From Wukongibacter sp050859025 (GTDB taxonomy: Bacteria; Bacillota; Clostridia; Peptostreptococcales; Caminicellaceae): 64,000 nucleotides of DNA. The stretch is from positions 6,014,001 to 6,078,000 of the forward strand of contig NZ_CP138200.1 of the NCBI RefSeq assembly GCF_050859025.1. Reading direction: 5' to 3'. This document shows, one piece after another, positions 15,845 to 23,498 of the stretch (positions within the stretch are counted from its first letter, which is position 1; every line of letters starts with the position of its first letter). The position numbers and the translations under genes are program-made. The notes beneath the pieces are model-generated. The model worked only from the letters and a program-made list of their open reading frames with translations. It was not told where the DNA came from and made no database searches.

Positions 15845-16243
15845 TTATTTAATTGATGCTCTACTTAAGAAATATGCCCCATCATTACCACCATGACGTT
15901 TGTAAACATACTTTAATTCTATTTTATTAAATTTACATCCAGATCTAGCAATCTCACCAAAATCATTATCTAATGCTTCAAAAAAGTCTCCGGCTATACC
16001 TGTAGCTACAGATGAACCAATTGCATACCCTACCATTGCTGCTACTGTTTCTGCAATCCCAATACCAAGAACTCCAACTACTGCTGCTGTAACAATCGCT
16101 TGACCTAGTTCATATCTTTCATACTGTGCCTCTAATTTTTTAGCTTCTTTATTAGTCATTGTATAAGATTTTGTTACTGTATTTCCTAATCCCAGTTGTT
16201 TTTTCTTACTAGGCGTACATAGTATTACTTTTGTTAATGCCAT
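15845..16243 (-). CDS. Small protein with glycine-rich hydrophobic core, effector-like
   Basis: 132 residues. A basic N-terminus (MALTKVILCTPSKKKQLGLG) is followed by a charged helix and then a long Gly/Ala/Val-rich hydrophobic region at about 48-85 (VLGIGIAETVAAMVGYAIGS). The C-terminal domain is polar and basic (FNKIELKYVYKRHGGNDGAYF). Such glycine-rich amphipathic stretches occur in pore-forming or membrane-inserting toxins, but no family is recognised. The start ATG follows GAGGAGAG. A LysM mini-gene lies 30 bases upstream on the same strand, and a small membrane protein gene converges from the other side. Confidence 0.62.
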   Translation of the reverse strand: MALTKVILCTPSKKKQLGLGNTVTKSYTMTNKEAKKLEAQYERYELGQAIVTAAVVGVLGIGIAETVAAMVGYAIGSSVATGIAGDFFEALDNDFGEIARSGCKFNKIELKYVYKRHGGNDGAYFLSRASIK

Positions 16244-16273
16244 AATAAATCTCTCCTCTTCATTTTTTTATTT

Positions 16274-16429
16274 TCAAATAATCCTAATTAGTTTATTCTG
16301 ATAGATCAAACTATCCCTCAAATCATTCAACTGCATCAGCTCATTGACTGTTATGTTAAATGATTTTAATATAGACCATAGGGTATCCCCTGTCTTAACA
16401 GTATAGATATCAAAATCACCAAATACCAT
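16274..16429 (-). CDS. LysM-domain mini-protein
   Basis: 51 residues, essentially one LysM repeat: YTVKTGDTLWSILKSFNITV then NELMQLN and an ending LIRII. LysM binds N-acetylglucosamine in peptidoglycan or serves as a docking module in tail-like machines. No signal peptide is present, which argues for a docking or phage-type role rather than ordinary wall anchoring. The ribosome site is modest (AAGTTAGGA). It precedes 15845-16243 and follows repeat F copy 2, so the order is F leader, LysM, effector-like gene. A decayed relative lies at 12779-12915. Confidence 0.75.
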   Translation of the reverse strand: MVFGDFDIYTVKTGDTLWSILKSFNITVNELMQLNDLRDSLIYQNKLIRII

Positions 16430-16588
16430 ATTCCTAACTTTCCCTTAGTAATGTCTCACTTCTATAAATAACGCATTGCACTAATACTTTTTCTACCTCA
16501 AGGTTCTTTCTATAAAACCTATTTTATAGCTATCTATTACGCCTTATAGAAATTTTCATTACACTTACTTTATTCAGTTTTTCTTTTA

Positions 16589-16966
16589 TATAAATAGCAA
16601 TACGCCGGCTTGTTTGCTTTTTACAATTATTAGTATACTATACTTTTATTTGAAAAACCGGCTGACTTTCGGCGATTTTCCGGCAGTTTTCCGGCACTCT
16701 ATACATAATCGACTTTCACTAGGTACATTCTTGTACAAAAAATAGAAAAAGAGTAGAGCCTAAGCCCTACCCTCATAAACTTCTGTTTTAGTGCATATGT
16801 ATAATTAGTAATCATATTTTTCAAATTTTCGATATGTTTTGCTAAAATTCTAAAGGTATAGTTTTTTGTATATTTAGGATGCCAGAGAACAGAATTGTTG
16901 TCACTTTTAAACTCTAACCCCTTTAACCTGCAATTATCGTGGCAAACGAAACGTCCCTTTGCCTTG
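16589..16966. repeat. Long island repeat F, copy 2
   Basis: Near-identical to 13034-13402 (see copy 1). Differences are small: an extra CCGGCAGTTTT-like insertion near 16685, and a decayed hairpin near the end. It terminates in the D block (TTTAAACTCTAACCCCTTTA). Located upstream of the minus-strand LysM gene. The stretch 16430-16588 between them shows no gene with a start codon. A GGGATATTAATATCCC palindrome follows at 16972-16987. Confidence 0.75.
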
Positions 16967-16998
16967 AATAAGGGATATTAATATCCCCCGGAGAAGTA

Positions 16999-17565
16999 TT
17001 AATCAGCCTTAGCTATTAATTCCTCATACACCCTCTTTACTTCCTTAAAGTCCTCCCAAAAAGGTCTTTTTTTGCCATCGTCTCTGAGTAAAGCTGCTGG
17101 ATGAAAGGTTGGAAGTATCTTGACTCCCTTTTTTTCTACCCACTGTCCTCTTTGTCTTGTTATCCTTAAATTTTTGTCTATTATATTTTTAGCAGCTATA
17201 GATCCTAGACATACGATTATCTTGGGCTTTATAAGTTTTACCTGCCATCTTAGATATGGTATACAGGCCTGCATTTCATCTTCTTGGGGATTTCTATTAT
17301 TAGGTGGACGGCATTTTACTATGTTAGCTATATAAACCTCTTCTCTTTTAAAGCCTATTCCCTCTATTGCCTTAGTCAGGAGCTGTCCGGCGGCACCGAC
17401 AAAGGTCAGCCCCTGCAAGTCCTCTTCCCTACCAGGCCCCTCACCTATAAACATGATGTTGGCCTCGTGATTTCCCTGTCCAAAAACAACATTGTTCCTA
17501 CCACTACACAGTCTGCATCTTCTACAGCTATGAGTGATTTCCTTCAATTCATCTAAGGTATACAT
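16999..17565 (-). CDS. Type-4 uracil-DNA glycosylase
   Basis: 188 residues from ATG 17565, which has GAAGGTGAT upstream; the longer frame to 17637 lacks a site. Iron-sulfur cysteines are in HSCRRCRLC, VKCRPPNNRNPQ and QACIPYLRWQ. Catalytic motif A is GEGPGREEDLQG and the motif near the C-terminus is TFHPAALLR. It excises uracil from DNA. It is the first recognisable housekeeping gene beyond the accessory island and is divergent from pepV. Confidence 0.95.
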   Translation of the reverse strand: MYTLDELKEITHSCRRCRLCSGRNNVVFGQGNHEANIMFIGEGPGREEDLQGLTFVGAAGQLLTKAIEGIGFKREEVYIANIVKCRPPNNRNPQEDEMQACIPYLRWQVKLIKPKIIVCLGSIAAKNIIDKNLRITRQRGQWVEKKGVKILPTFHPAALLRDDGKKRPFWEDFKEVKRVYEELIAKAD

Positions 17566-17745
17566 AATATTATCACCTTCATCAATTAACCTGACATTTT
17601 TTGTTATATTTATGGTAATTATACTAATAATACTCATTTAAATCAAATTTAATTTACAACTACTGTGGAGATTTATTGAAAAAAACTCAGCAATCAGGTA
17701 ATATGAAATAAGCTTGGAAAAAATTTATGTTTTGGGGGAATGAAT

Positions 17746-19134
17746 GTGAACTTAAAACAAAGAATCGATGAAATGAGAGATGAAATTATTAAATCAACTA
17801 AGGAAATCATTAGTAAAAAAAGTGTTAAGCATTCTCCAGTTGCCAACATGCCCTTTGGCGAGGATATCCACAAATGTTTCACCTATACTCTCGATCTATG
17901 TAAAGCCCTTGGCTTTGAGACAAAAAATATAGACAATTACGCCGGTCATGCTGAATTCGGTAGTGGTGAAGAGGTTGTAGGTGTATTGGTTCACCTCGAT
18001 GTGGTTCCTGAAGGTGACAACTGGACATATCCTCCCTATGGTGGTGAAATCCATGATGGAAAAATTTACGGTAGAGGGACTATTGATGATAAAGGTCCTG
18101 CAATAGCCGCTCTATATGCTATGAAGGCCATTAAGGACTCAGGGGTAAAATTAAACAAAAAGATACGTATAATTTTAGGTCTTGATGAAGAAAGCAGCTG
18201 GGAAAGTTTAAAATATTATCTTGCTCGTGAAAAGGCTCCAGATGTTGCTTTTACTCCCGATGCTGATTTTCCAGCTATTCATGGTGAAAAGGGAATACTT
18301 GCATTTGATTTAGTCAAAACTTTTGCAGATAAGGTTTCTGATGAAGGTATTAGAATTTTAAGCATCAAGGGTGGTAACAGGTCTAATATGGTCCCAGATT
18401 ATTGTGAGGTTCAACTCATGTCTAATAATTCATTAAAATCAAAGCTAGAAGCCTATGTGAAATCAAATGATGTCAAGCTAGAAATCCTTGAAGTGGACGA
18501 CAGAATCACAATAAAATCCTATGGAGTTTCTGCTCATAGCAGTATGCCTGAACATGGTCAAAATGCAATTTCTCAGCTTATTTTATTCCTAAACACTCTA
18601 GATTTAGAACCTGGAGATATTTCTGATTTTATAAAACTATATAGTGAAAAAATTGGAATGGAATACCACGGAGAATCAATTGGCTGTGGTTTTAATGATA
18701 AGCCTTCAGGAAAGCTTATATTTAATGTTGGTATAATAGATTTGTCAGAAGATAGGGTAAAGGTTACTGTTAACATCAGATATCCAGTAACTCTTACTGA
18801 TGAAGTAGTCTATAAAGGTATAGAAAATAATCTTAAAAATAGTGGAGTTACTATAGTATCCCATGAGCATTCAGCTCCTATATATCTACCAAAGGATCAT
18901 GAATTGATTCAAAAGCTTATGAAGGTATATAGAGAATTTACTGGCGATGATAGTGAACCTATTGTTATCGGAGGAGGTACATACGCAAGAGCAATGGAAA
19001 ATGCCGTTGCCTTTGGTCCTTTGTTTCCAGGTCAGCCAGAGCTTGCCCACCAGAAAGATGAATATATATCTATCGAAAATTTGATTAAAATTACTAAGAT
19101 ATATGCAAATGCATTGTACGAATTAGCTAAATAA
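17746..19134 (+). CDS. pepV: Dipeptidase PepV (M20 metallopeptidase)
   Basis: About 462 residues, normal for PepV. Zn ligands and catalytic acids are visible: VLVHLDVVPEGDNW, YGRGTIDDKGP, GLDEESSWESLKYY and the C-terminal ELAHQKDEY. It cleaves a broad range of dipeptides in the cytoplasm. The GTG at 17746 has GGGGG seven bases upstream and is preferred; an in-frame ATG at 17740 is only one base from that site. A terminator follows. Confidence 0.93.
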   Translation: MNLKQRIDEMRDEIIKSTKEIISKKSVKHSPVANMPFGEDIHKCFTYTLDLCKALGFETKNIDNYAGHAEFGSGEEVVGVLVHLDVVPEGDNWTYPPYGGEIHDGKIYGRGTIDDKGPAIAALYAMKAIKDSGVKLNKKIRIILGLDEESSWESLKYYLAREKAPDVAFTPDADFPAIHGEKGILAFDLVKTFADKVSDEGIRILSIKGGNRSNMVPDYCEVQLMSNNSLKSKLEAYVKSNDVKLEILEVDDRITIKSYGVSAHSSMPEHGQNAISQLILFLNTLDLEPGDISDFIKLYSEKIGMEYHGESIGCGFNDKPSGKLIFNVGIIDLSEDRVKVTVNIRYPVTLTDEVVYKGIENNLKNSGVTIVSHEHSAPIYLPKDHELIQKLMKVYREFTGDDSEPIVIGGGTYARAMENAVAFGPLFPGQPELAHQKDEYISIENLIKITKIYANALYELAK

Positions 19135-19160
19135 TATTTATATATATGATATAAAACTAT

Positions 19161-19197
19161 GAGAAAGGTCCAAATATCATAAAATTGGACCTTTCTC
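19161..19197. terminator. Terminator hairpin between convergent genes
   Basis: The 13-bp stem GAGAAAGGTCCAA/TTGGACCTTTCTC has an 11-base loop and is shared by pepV and the oxidoreductase ending at 19203. The T-tract is weak. Confidence 0.75.
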
Positions 19198-19202
19198 ACT
19201 AT

Positions 19203-20309
19203 CTACATTTTGCCTTGTCTTTTGTTCCTTTCATAAATTCTGTTAAAAGCTCCAAGAATACCTCCACCAATTTTAGATATATCCAAGTTTGTATCATAGA
19301 TTAATTGCTTAACTCCTGGTAGACCAATTGTAGGAACAAAGGTATCATATCCTTGATTTGTCATTCTATTAAAGCTTCTTCTAAATTCAATCATCCTTCT
19401 GATACCCATATCTATAGTTTTTAGGAGCTTCTCATAATCCTTTCCCTCTGCTATAGCTCTAGCCACCATTGTTCCTGAAGCGATAGAATTCATCTGTCCA
19501 AATCCCAGGAAGGGTTCTATACCACCCCTTGCACCACCAGCCAAATATACATTTCCTACCTGGCTCGGATATACATATCCCGTTTCATGCTTTAGCTTAA
19601 ATTCCTTAACAACAGTAAGCTTTATTCCCTCCTCAAATATAAATCTATCCCAATAATAATCAATATGGGCTTCATTTACATCATTTGTTATTAGAACGAG
19701 GGTTGCTTTTTTATTATTGAAGGGGGTAAGATATGCATATCCATTTTTACAATAATCTTGATTTATCCATAAAAGTAAACTATTTGGGTCAAAATCCCCT
19801 AGAACTACTGCTCCTCTTACCATAGCTGAAAATAGTGAATAAACACAGCCCAACTCCTTAGTGAAGTTCATATATCCACTTGCAATAACAACCTTATCAT
19901 ACCTTTTTGATAATTTCTCATAATCAGCTAAATTATTAAATATTATCTTTGTATCTCTAAGTTGAGAATACATTTGATATTTTAGTCCATCCTTTTCTCT
20001 TCCTCTTTTAAAAAAATATCCCAGATTCCCCTTAATTATCGATTGGTTTCTTGGAGAATTGTGAACTATAGAGTTAATTGGATTTAAGGGTATTATCTCT
20101 TTATTTAGTTCATATTTGAAGTAGTCAATCATATCTTGTCTTTGATGTTTTAAATGTCTTATAACAATATCAAAAATGGCCGTTACATGGGGATGCATTT
20201 CACCAATAAAGCTATTCTTTTCATATATAGTAGGTTTAATTCCATATCTTTCAAGCTCTAGGGCACAAGAAATTCCCGATAAACCTGCTCCAATAATTGC
20301 TACCTTCAA
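19203..20309 (-). CDS. FAD-dependent oxidoreductase, cassette A
   Basis: 368 residues. The N-terminal Rossmann FAD motif is VAIIGAGLSGISCALELER. A later flavin-contact region is GNVYLAGGARGGIEPFLGFG. The overall plan recalls geranylgeranyl-reductase or monooxygenase-like flavoproteins; the substrate is unknown. The start is TTG at 20309 with GGGAG and AAGG upstream. It is the third gene of an operon with the 29-codon gene 20315-20404 and the membrane protein 20401-20850. A close paralogue lies on the opposite strand at 22135; both share GNLGY(F/I)FKRG. Confidence 0.85.
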   Translation of the reverse strand: MKVAIIGAGLSGISCALELERYGIKPTIYEKNSFIGEMHPHVTAIFDIVIRHLKHQRQDMIDYFKYELNKEIIPLNPINSIVHNSPRNQSIIKGNLGYFFKRGREKDGLKYQMYSQLRDTKIIFNNLADYEKLSKRYDKVVIASGYMNFTKELGCVYSLFSAMVRGAVVLGDFDPNSLLLWINQDYCKNGYAYLTPFNNKKATLVLITNDVNEAHIDYYWDRFIFEEGIKLTVVKEFKLKHETGYVYPSQVGNVYLAGGARGGIEPFLGFGQMNSIASGTMVARAIAEGKDYEKLLKTIDMGIRRMIEFRRSFNRMTNQGYDTFVPTIGLPGVKQLIYDTNLDISKIGGGILGAFNRIYERNKRQGKM

Positions 20310-20314
20310 AACCT

Positions 20315-20404
20315 TCAGCTCCCATATTTATACATTAGTCTAAACCACAAATAAATAGCTATAGCTATTATGATTGATAAAATAGTATATACAGCTAAAC
20401 TCAT
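20315..20404 (-). CDS. 29-residue single-helix membrane peptide
   Basis: The frame MSLAVYTILSIIIAIAIYLW ends in a basic RLMYKYGS tail. Its ATG overlaps the TGA of the upstream membrane protein (ATGA), and GGAAGTG lies just upstream. It ends 5 bases before the TTG of the oxidoreductase. The tight coupling in both directions supports a real gene. Role unknown; perhaps a membrane anchor for the oxidoreductase. Confidence 0.55.
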   Translation of the reverse strand: MSLAVYTILSIIIAIAIYLWFRLMYKYGS

Positions 20405-20850
20405 TTTTTCACTTCCCATTTATTTATTACTACTATAGAAAACCAACTAAGAACTGATATTGCACCAATATTAATTATAAGGCTATCATAAAAGTACCAA
20501 TTTAAATATTCAACTGTCCCTCTATAGGCTAATATAAATTCAGTTAGTGAATACAGTATAAATATCACTAAAACGTTTAATACCGATAGCCATCTTTTTT
20601 TAGGATGATATTGCGCTAATAAGGTTCCTATTATGAACACAGGCCCTAATACAAAAAATAATGACGAGTTGCAAATACTAATAATCGGCCTGTTAATAAC
20701 ATATCTACCTTGAGAAGTATTACAAAAATCAATACTGATTGCCATTGAGGATGCCAATAAACCTGTCCAAATATTTACCTTTAGCTTTTTCCAGTCTATT
20801 AAGATCAAAAACATAACCCAATTAATTACGAATAGTATTATCCATTCCAT
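20401..20850 (-). CDS. CBO0543-family multi-pass membrane protein
   Basis: 149 residues with about five hydrophobic helices. MEWIILFVINWVMFLILIDW at the N-terminus, FFVLGPVFIIGTLLAQYHPK in the middle and LSWFSIVVINK at the end match the CBO0543 family, common in spore-forming Firmicutes and without known function. It begins an operon with a 29-residue peptide and a flavoprotein. A differently diverged membrane protein precedes the paralogous flavoprotein at 21647-22129. Confidence 0.75.
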   Translation of the reverse strand: MEWIILFVINWVMFLILIDWKKLKVNIWTGLLASSMAISIDFCNTSQGRYVINRPIISICNSSLFFVLGPVFIIGTLLAQYHPKKRWLSVLNVLVIFILYSLTEFILAYRGTVEYLNWYFYDSLIINIGAISVLSWFSIVVINKWEVKK

Positions 20851-20906
20851 CTAACTCCTCCCTAAAAACAATAATTCAAAAAGTCTTTTGTACTGCTCTC
20901 AAATTA

Positions 20907-21134
20907 CTAGAATCTGCTTTTTGTTGGAAATATTTTTGATATTATATAGGGCTTATTCTGTATTCTTTGAATCTTCTGTTGAAGCTTCTCTATTCCTCTC
21001 ATTTCATCATTTCTCATCTCACTAAAGAGCTGCCTAACTTCAGGATTCCTTATATGTATCAAGTTTTCGTTATAGAAAAGCTGATTTGATATCTTGTATT
21101 GTAATATATCCTTTAAAATATCTATATCCTTCAC
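20907..21134 (-). CDS. Small helical protein, coat- or ferritin-like candidate
   Basis: 75 residues, mainly two amphipathic helices (DILKDILQYKISNQLFYNEN and QLFSEMRNDEMRGIEKLQQK). The pattern resembles the short ferritin-like or CotF-like proteins of spore formers, though without clear metal ligands. The start is GTG at 21134 behind AGGTGGGG. It follows the gene at 21145 by 10 bases. Confidence 0.6.
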   Translation of the reverse strand: MKDIDILKDILQYKISNQLFYNENLIHIRNPEVRQLFSEMRNDEMRGIEKLQQKIQRIQNKPYIISKIFPTKSRF

Positions 21135-21144
21135 AATACCCCAC

Positions 21145-21354
21145 CTAGCCTTGAAGATTTAATTTTATCATTAGGTCTTTGATTAGATTAACATGCTCTC
21201 TGGATATTTTTCTTAGTTCCTTAACTATGTTCTTAATCTCTTTATTATCAATTTCATTTATGTATTGTAAGTATTTCTTCTGGAGAAGTTCTTCTCGCTC
21301 TATCGATAATACAAAAGCAGTATCCATTATATATTCTTGAGACAATTGTTTCAT
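21145..21354 (-). CDS. Small helical protein, coat- or ferritin-like candidate
   Basis: 69 residues of helix-loop-helix (MDTAFVLSIEREELLQKKYL and ELRKISREHVNLIKDLMIKL). The start ATG follows GCAGGAGG. It forms a pair with 20907-21134 between two oppositely oriented flavoprotein cassettes. A spore-coat role is suggested only by similarity of pattern. Confidence 0.6.
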   Translation of the reverse strand: MKQLSQEYIMDTAFVLSIEREELLQKKYLQYINEIDNKEIKNIVKELRKISREHVNLIKDLMIKLNLQG

Positions 21355-21496
21355 ATCTTTCCTCCTGCAATCAAAAAAATTATTGTTTTTAAATATTTTT
21401 CTCTAATAAAGTAAATATTATTCTTATAAAGGACACCAATATTACAATGAAATGAGATTTAAATAAAGTAATAAAAGCTTCTAAATTTTTTAGCTT

Positions 21497-21600
21497 TATA
21501 GGGTTTACATAGTAAAACTTAATTTATACATGTACAAATACTCAGCGTTTTTGGGAGTTTTGGTCATGTATAAATTAAAGTCTTTACTTAAATCCCTATA
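21497..21600. repeat. Family-R interspersed palindromic repeat, copy 4
   Basis: Complete copy, TATAGGG to CCCTATA, with arms TTAATTTATACATGTACAAA and CATGTATAAATTAAAGTC. Located 46 bases upstream of the gene at 21647. The rest of the 290-base gap holds no gene. Confidence 0.85.
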
Positions 21601-21646
21601 TTAGACTTCAAAGCTGATTGACTATATTTTTATTAAGGGTGAGATA

Positions 21647-22129
21647 ATGAATAAAGAAACATGGACATTTATTTTCTTTTATGGAAATGTCTTAATCCTA
21701 CTTATTGCCTTTATGGCTTTGATTAAAAAAGATAGACTTAAAGAATTAATTCCTATAGGTCTATTTATTGCTGTTGAAAATTATACTGTTGAACTTATTG
21801 GACTTCATTTAGGCCACTGGAAATATCCTTTAAAGAATCTAGGTTATCCAGAGATTACAATTATATCAAGTCTCATTTATTTTCCAATTATAGCAATGCT
21901 GTTTTATCAATATCTTTCAGTAAGTAGACTAAAAAATATTCTTTTAATATTAGCCTTCGTTTCAGCAAATATGATTATAGAAATATTGACTCTAAAAACA
22001 ACATCTCTATTTATTTATGGAAAAAAGATGAACTTGTTTATTGCATTTTTAATGTATATTGGTGCCTATATATTAATAATAATATTCGGTAATTATTACA
22101 ATCATTTATGTCCATCGAAGGAGAGCTAA
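21647..22129 (+). CDS. Multi-pass membrane protein of flavoprotein cassette B
   Basis: 160 residues with about five helices. NYTVELIGLHLGHWKYPL in the middle recalls CBO0543-like proteins, but it is more distant than the protein at 20401. The start ATG follows AAGGGTGAG. The flavoprotein gene follows 5 bases later, so they form an operon. Function unknown. Confidence 0.7.
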   Translation: MNKETWTFIFFYGNVLILLIAFMALIKKDRLKELIPIGLFIAVENYTVELIGLHLGHWKYPLKNLGYPEITIISSLIYFPIIAMLFYQYLSVSRLKNILLILAFVSANMIIEILTLKTTSLFIYGKKMNLFIAFLMYIGAYILIIIFGNYYNHLCPSKES

Positions 22130-22134
22130 TTTAT

Positions 22135-23205
22135 ATGAAGGTTGCAATAGTTGGTGCTGGTTTATCTGGTTTATCCTGTGCCTTTGAGTTAAAAAAACAT
22201 GGGATAAAACCCACAATATTCGAAAAAGAAAGCCACATAGGCAATAACTTAGACTATTCCATTACAATCTTGAGGATGTTTACAGATTTCAATGAGAGTC
22301 CTACAAAATATTTTAAGAAAAATTATGGCCTTGATATAGCTTCATTAAATGTCTTAAAGAAAAGTATAATGATTGGACCTAGTAGGAGGATCCTTGTCAG
22401 AGGAAATTTAGGATATATTTTCAAACGAGGTCAAGAACCATATTCTATAGAGAATCAAATTGCTAGACAGGTTAACCTTCCTGTAATTTTTGATACCTAT
22501 ATTCATTTTGATGATATAAAAAATGATTTCGATTATATAGTGTGGGCATCTGGATCTAATAAACTTTCTAGGAGACTAAACACATGGACTTCCGCATTTA
22601 ATACAAACATTAGAATAGCAACTATGTTAGGTGATTTCAAAATCAATTCTGCTACAATGTGGCTTAATACAGAATATGCTAAGAATGGGTATGCATACCT
22701 CTTACCCTATAGTAAAAAAAATGCCACTTTAACATTAATAGTTAACAATATTTCTCCTTATGAATTAGACTACTATTGGAAAAAATTTTTATCAAAAGAG
22801 AATATTCAATCTAAGATTCTAGAAACAAGAGATGTAGAATATTCCACTGGATTTGTGAATCCTATAAAGTTAAACAATATCTATTTAGTAGGAAATTCGG
22901 CTGGGTTAACTGAGAGCTGTCTTGGATTCGGTGCTGTAAATGCCATCAGAAGTGGCATCACTGCTGGAAGATGTATTGCAAAAAATCTTGATTATACTAA
23001 GCTTATGAAAGATACTGGTAACTTTATAAAAAGCACATATGAGCTTAGAAAATTCTTAAATTCCTTTGAAAACAGAGATTTTGACAGGCTTATTAACTTC
23101 TTACGGTTACCATTAGTAAAACAAATGGTCTATAACAACCCCTTTTACAAATCAATCCATTCCGCTCGTATCATAAAACATTATAACAACTTTATCAATA
23201 ATTAG
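22135..23205 (+). CDS. FAD-dependent oxidoreductase, cassette B
   Basis: 356 residues from ATG 22135, which has GAAGGAGAG upstream; the longer frame to 22108 overlaps the previous gene. FAD motif VAIVGAGLSGLSCAFELKK and flavin-contact region YLVGNSAGLTESCLGFGAVN. It is a clear paralogue of 19203-20309, with collinear motifs such as KNGYAYL and GNLGYIFKRG. The two copies are in opposite orientation. Confidence 0.85.
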   Translation: MKVAIVGAGLSGLSCAFELKKHGIKPTIFEKESHIGNNLDYSITILRMFTDFNESPTKYFKKNYGLDIASLNVLKKSIMIGPSRRILVRGNLGYIFKRGQEPYSIENQIARQVNLPVIFDTYIHFDDIKNDFDYIVWASGSNKLSRRLNTWTSAFNTNIRIATMLGDFKINSATMWLNTEYAKNGYAYLLPYSKKNATLTLIVNNISPYELDYYWKKFLSKENIQSKILETRDVEYSTGFVNPIKLNNIYLVGNSAGLTESCLGFGAVNAIRSGITAGRCIAKNLDYTKLMKDTGNFIKSTYELRKFLNSFENRDFDRLINFLRLPLVKQMVYNNPFYKSIHSARIIKHYNNFINN

Positions 23206-23310
23206 ACCCGTTATGCTAGTTTTTTGGAAAAGGACTATTAATAATTTCCTATGTATTGTAAAACTTTTGTCTTTCGGACATCTTTATCCCCTTGAAATCT
23301 AAAAGAAAAC

Positions 23311-23498
23311 TGGATATCTTATCCGGTCAGACTGCTGACAAACCCGAATTTCTTCGTTGTTGCTTCAAGCAAGAACCCTTACGTATGTCTGTATACGCTA
23401 CGGTCTCTTGCTTTCAGCACGCCTCGAAATTCAGATTTCTCAGCAGTCTATCATCTTGTTGACTTTGTCAACAATCTGACCGGATATTTTATCCGGTC
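23311..23498. repeat. Structured element with nested inverted repeats
   Basis: Nested stems are visible: AGACTGCTGA at 23329 with TCAGCAGTCT at 23440; GAATTTC at 23346 with GAAATTC at 23426; AGCAAGA at 23368 with TCTTGCT at 23406. The apex contains CTTACGTATG and TATACGCTACGG. A flanking hairpin GACCGGATA/TATCCGGTC at 23478-23498 is followed by a T-rich run, and GGATATCTTATCC precedes the element at 23312. GC content is higher than in the surroundings. No reading frame is evident. It may be a mobile palindromic element or structured RNA; it overlaps the last codons of gerB. Confidence 0.6.

Noticed and set aside
16443..16540. Minus-strand frame reading VEKVLVQCVIYRSETLLRES before the LysM gene
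   Set aside because: It opens after a stop codon without any start codon or ribosome site and is short.
10600..17000. Complete prophage
   Set aside because: An XRE regulator and a LysM gene are present, but there is no integrase, terminase, capsid, portal or tail gene in the stretch.
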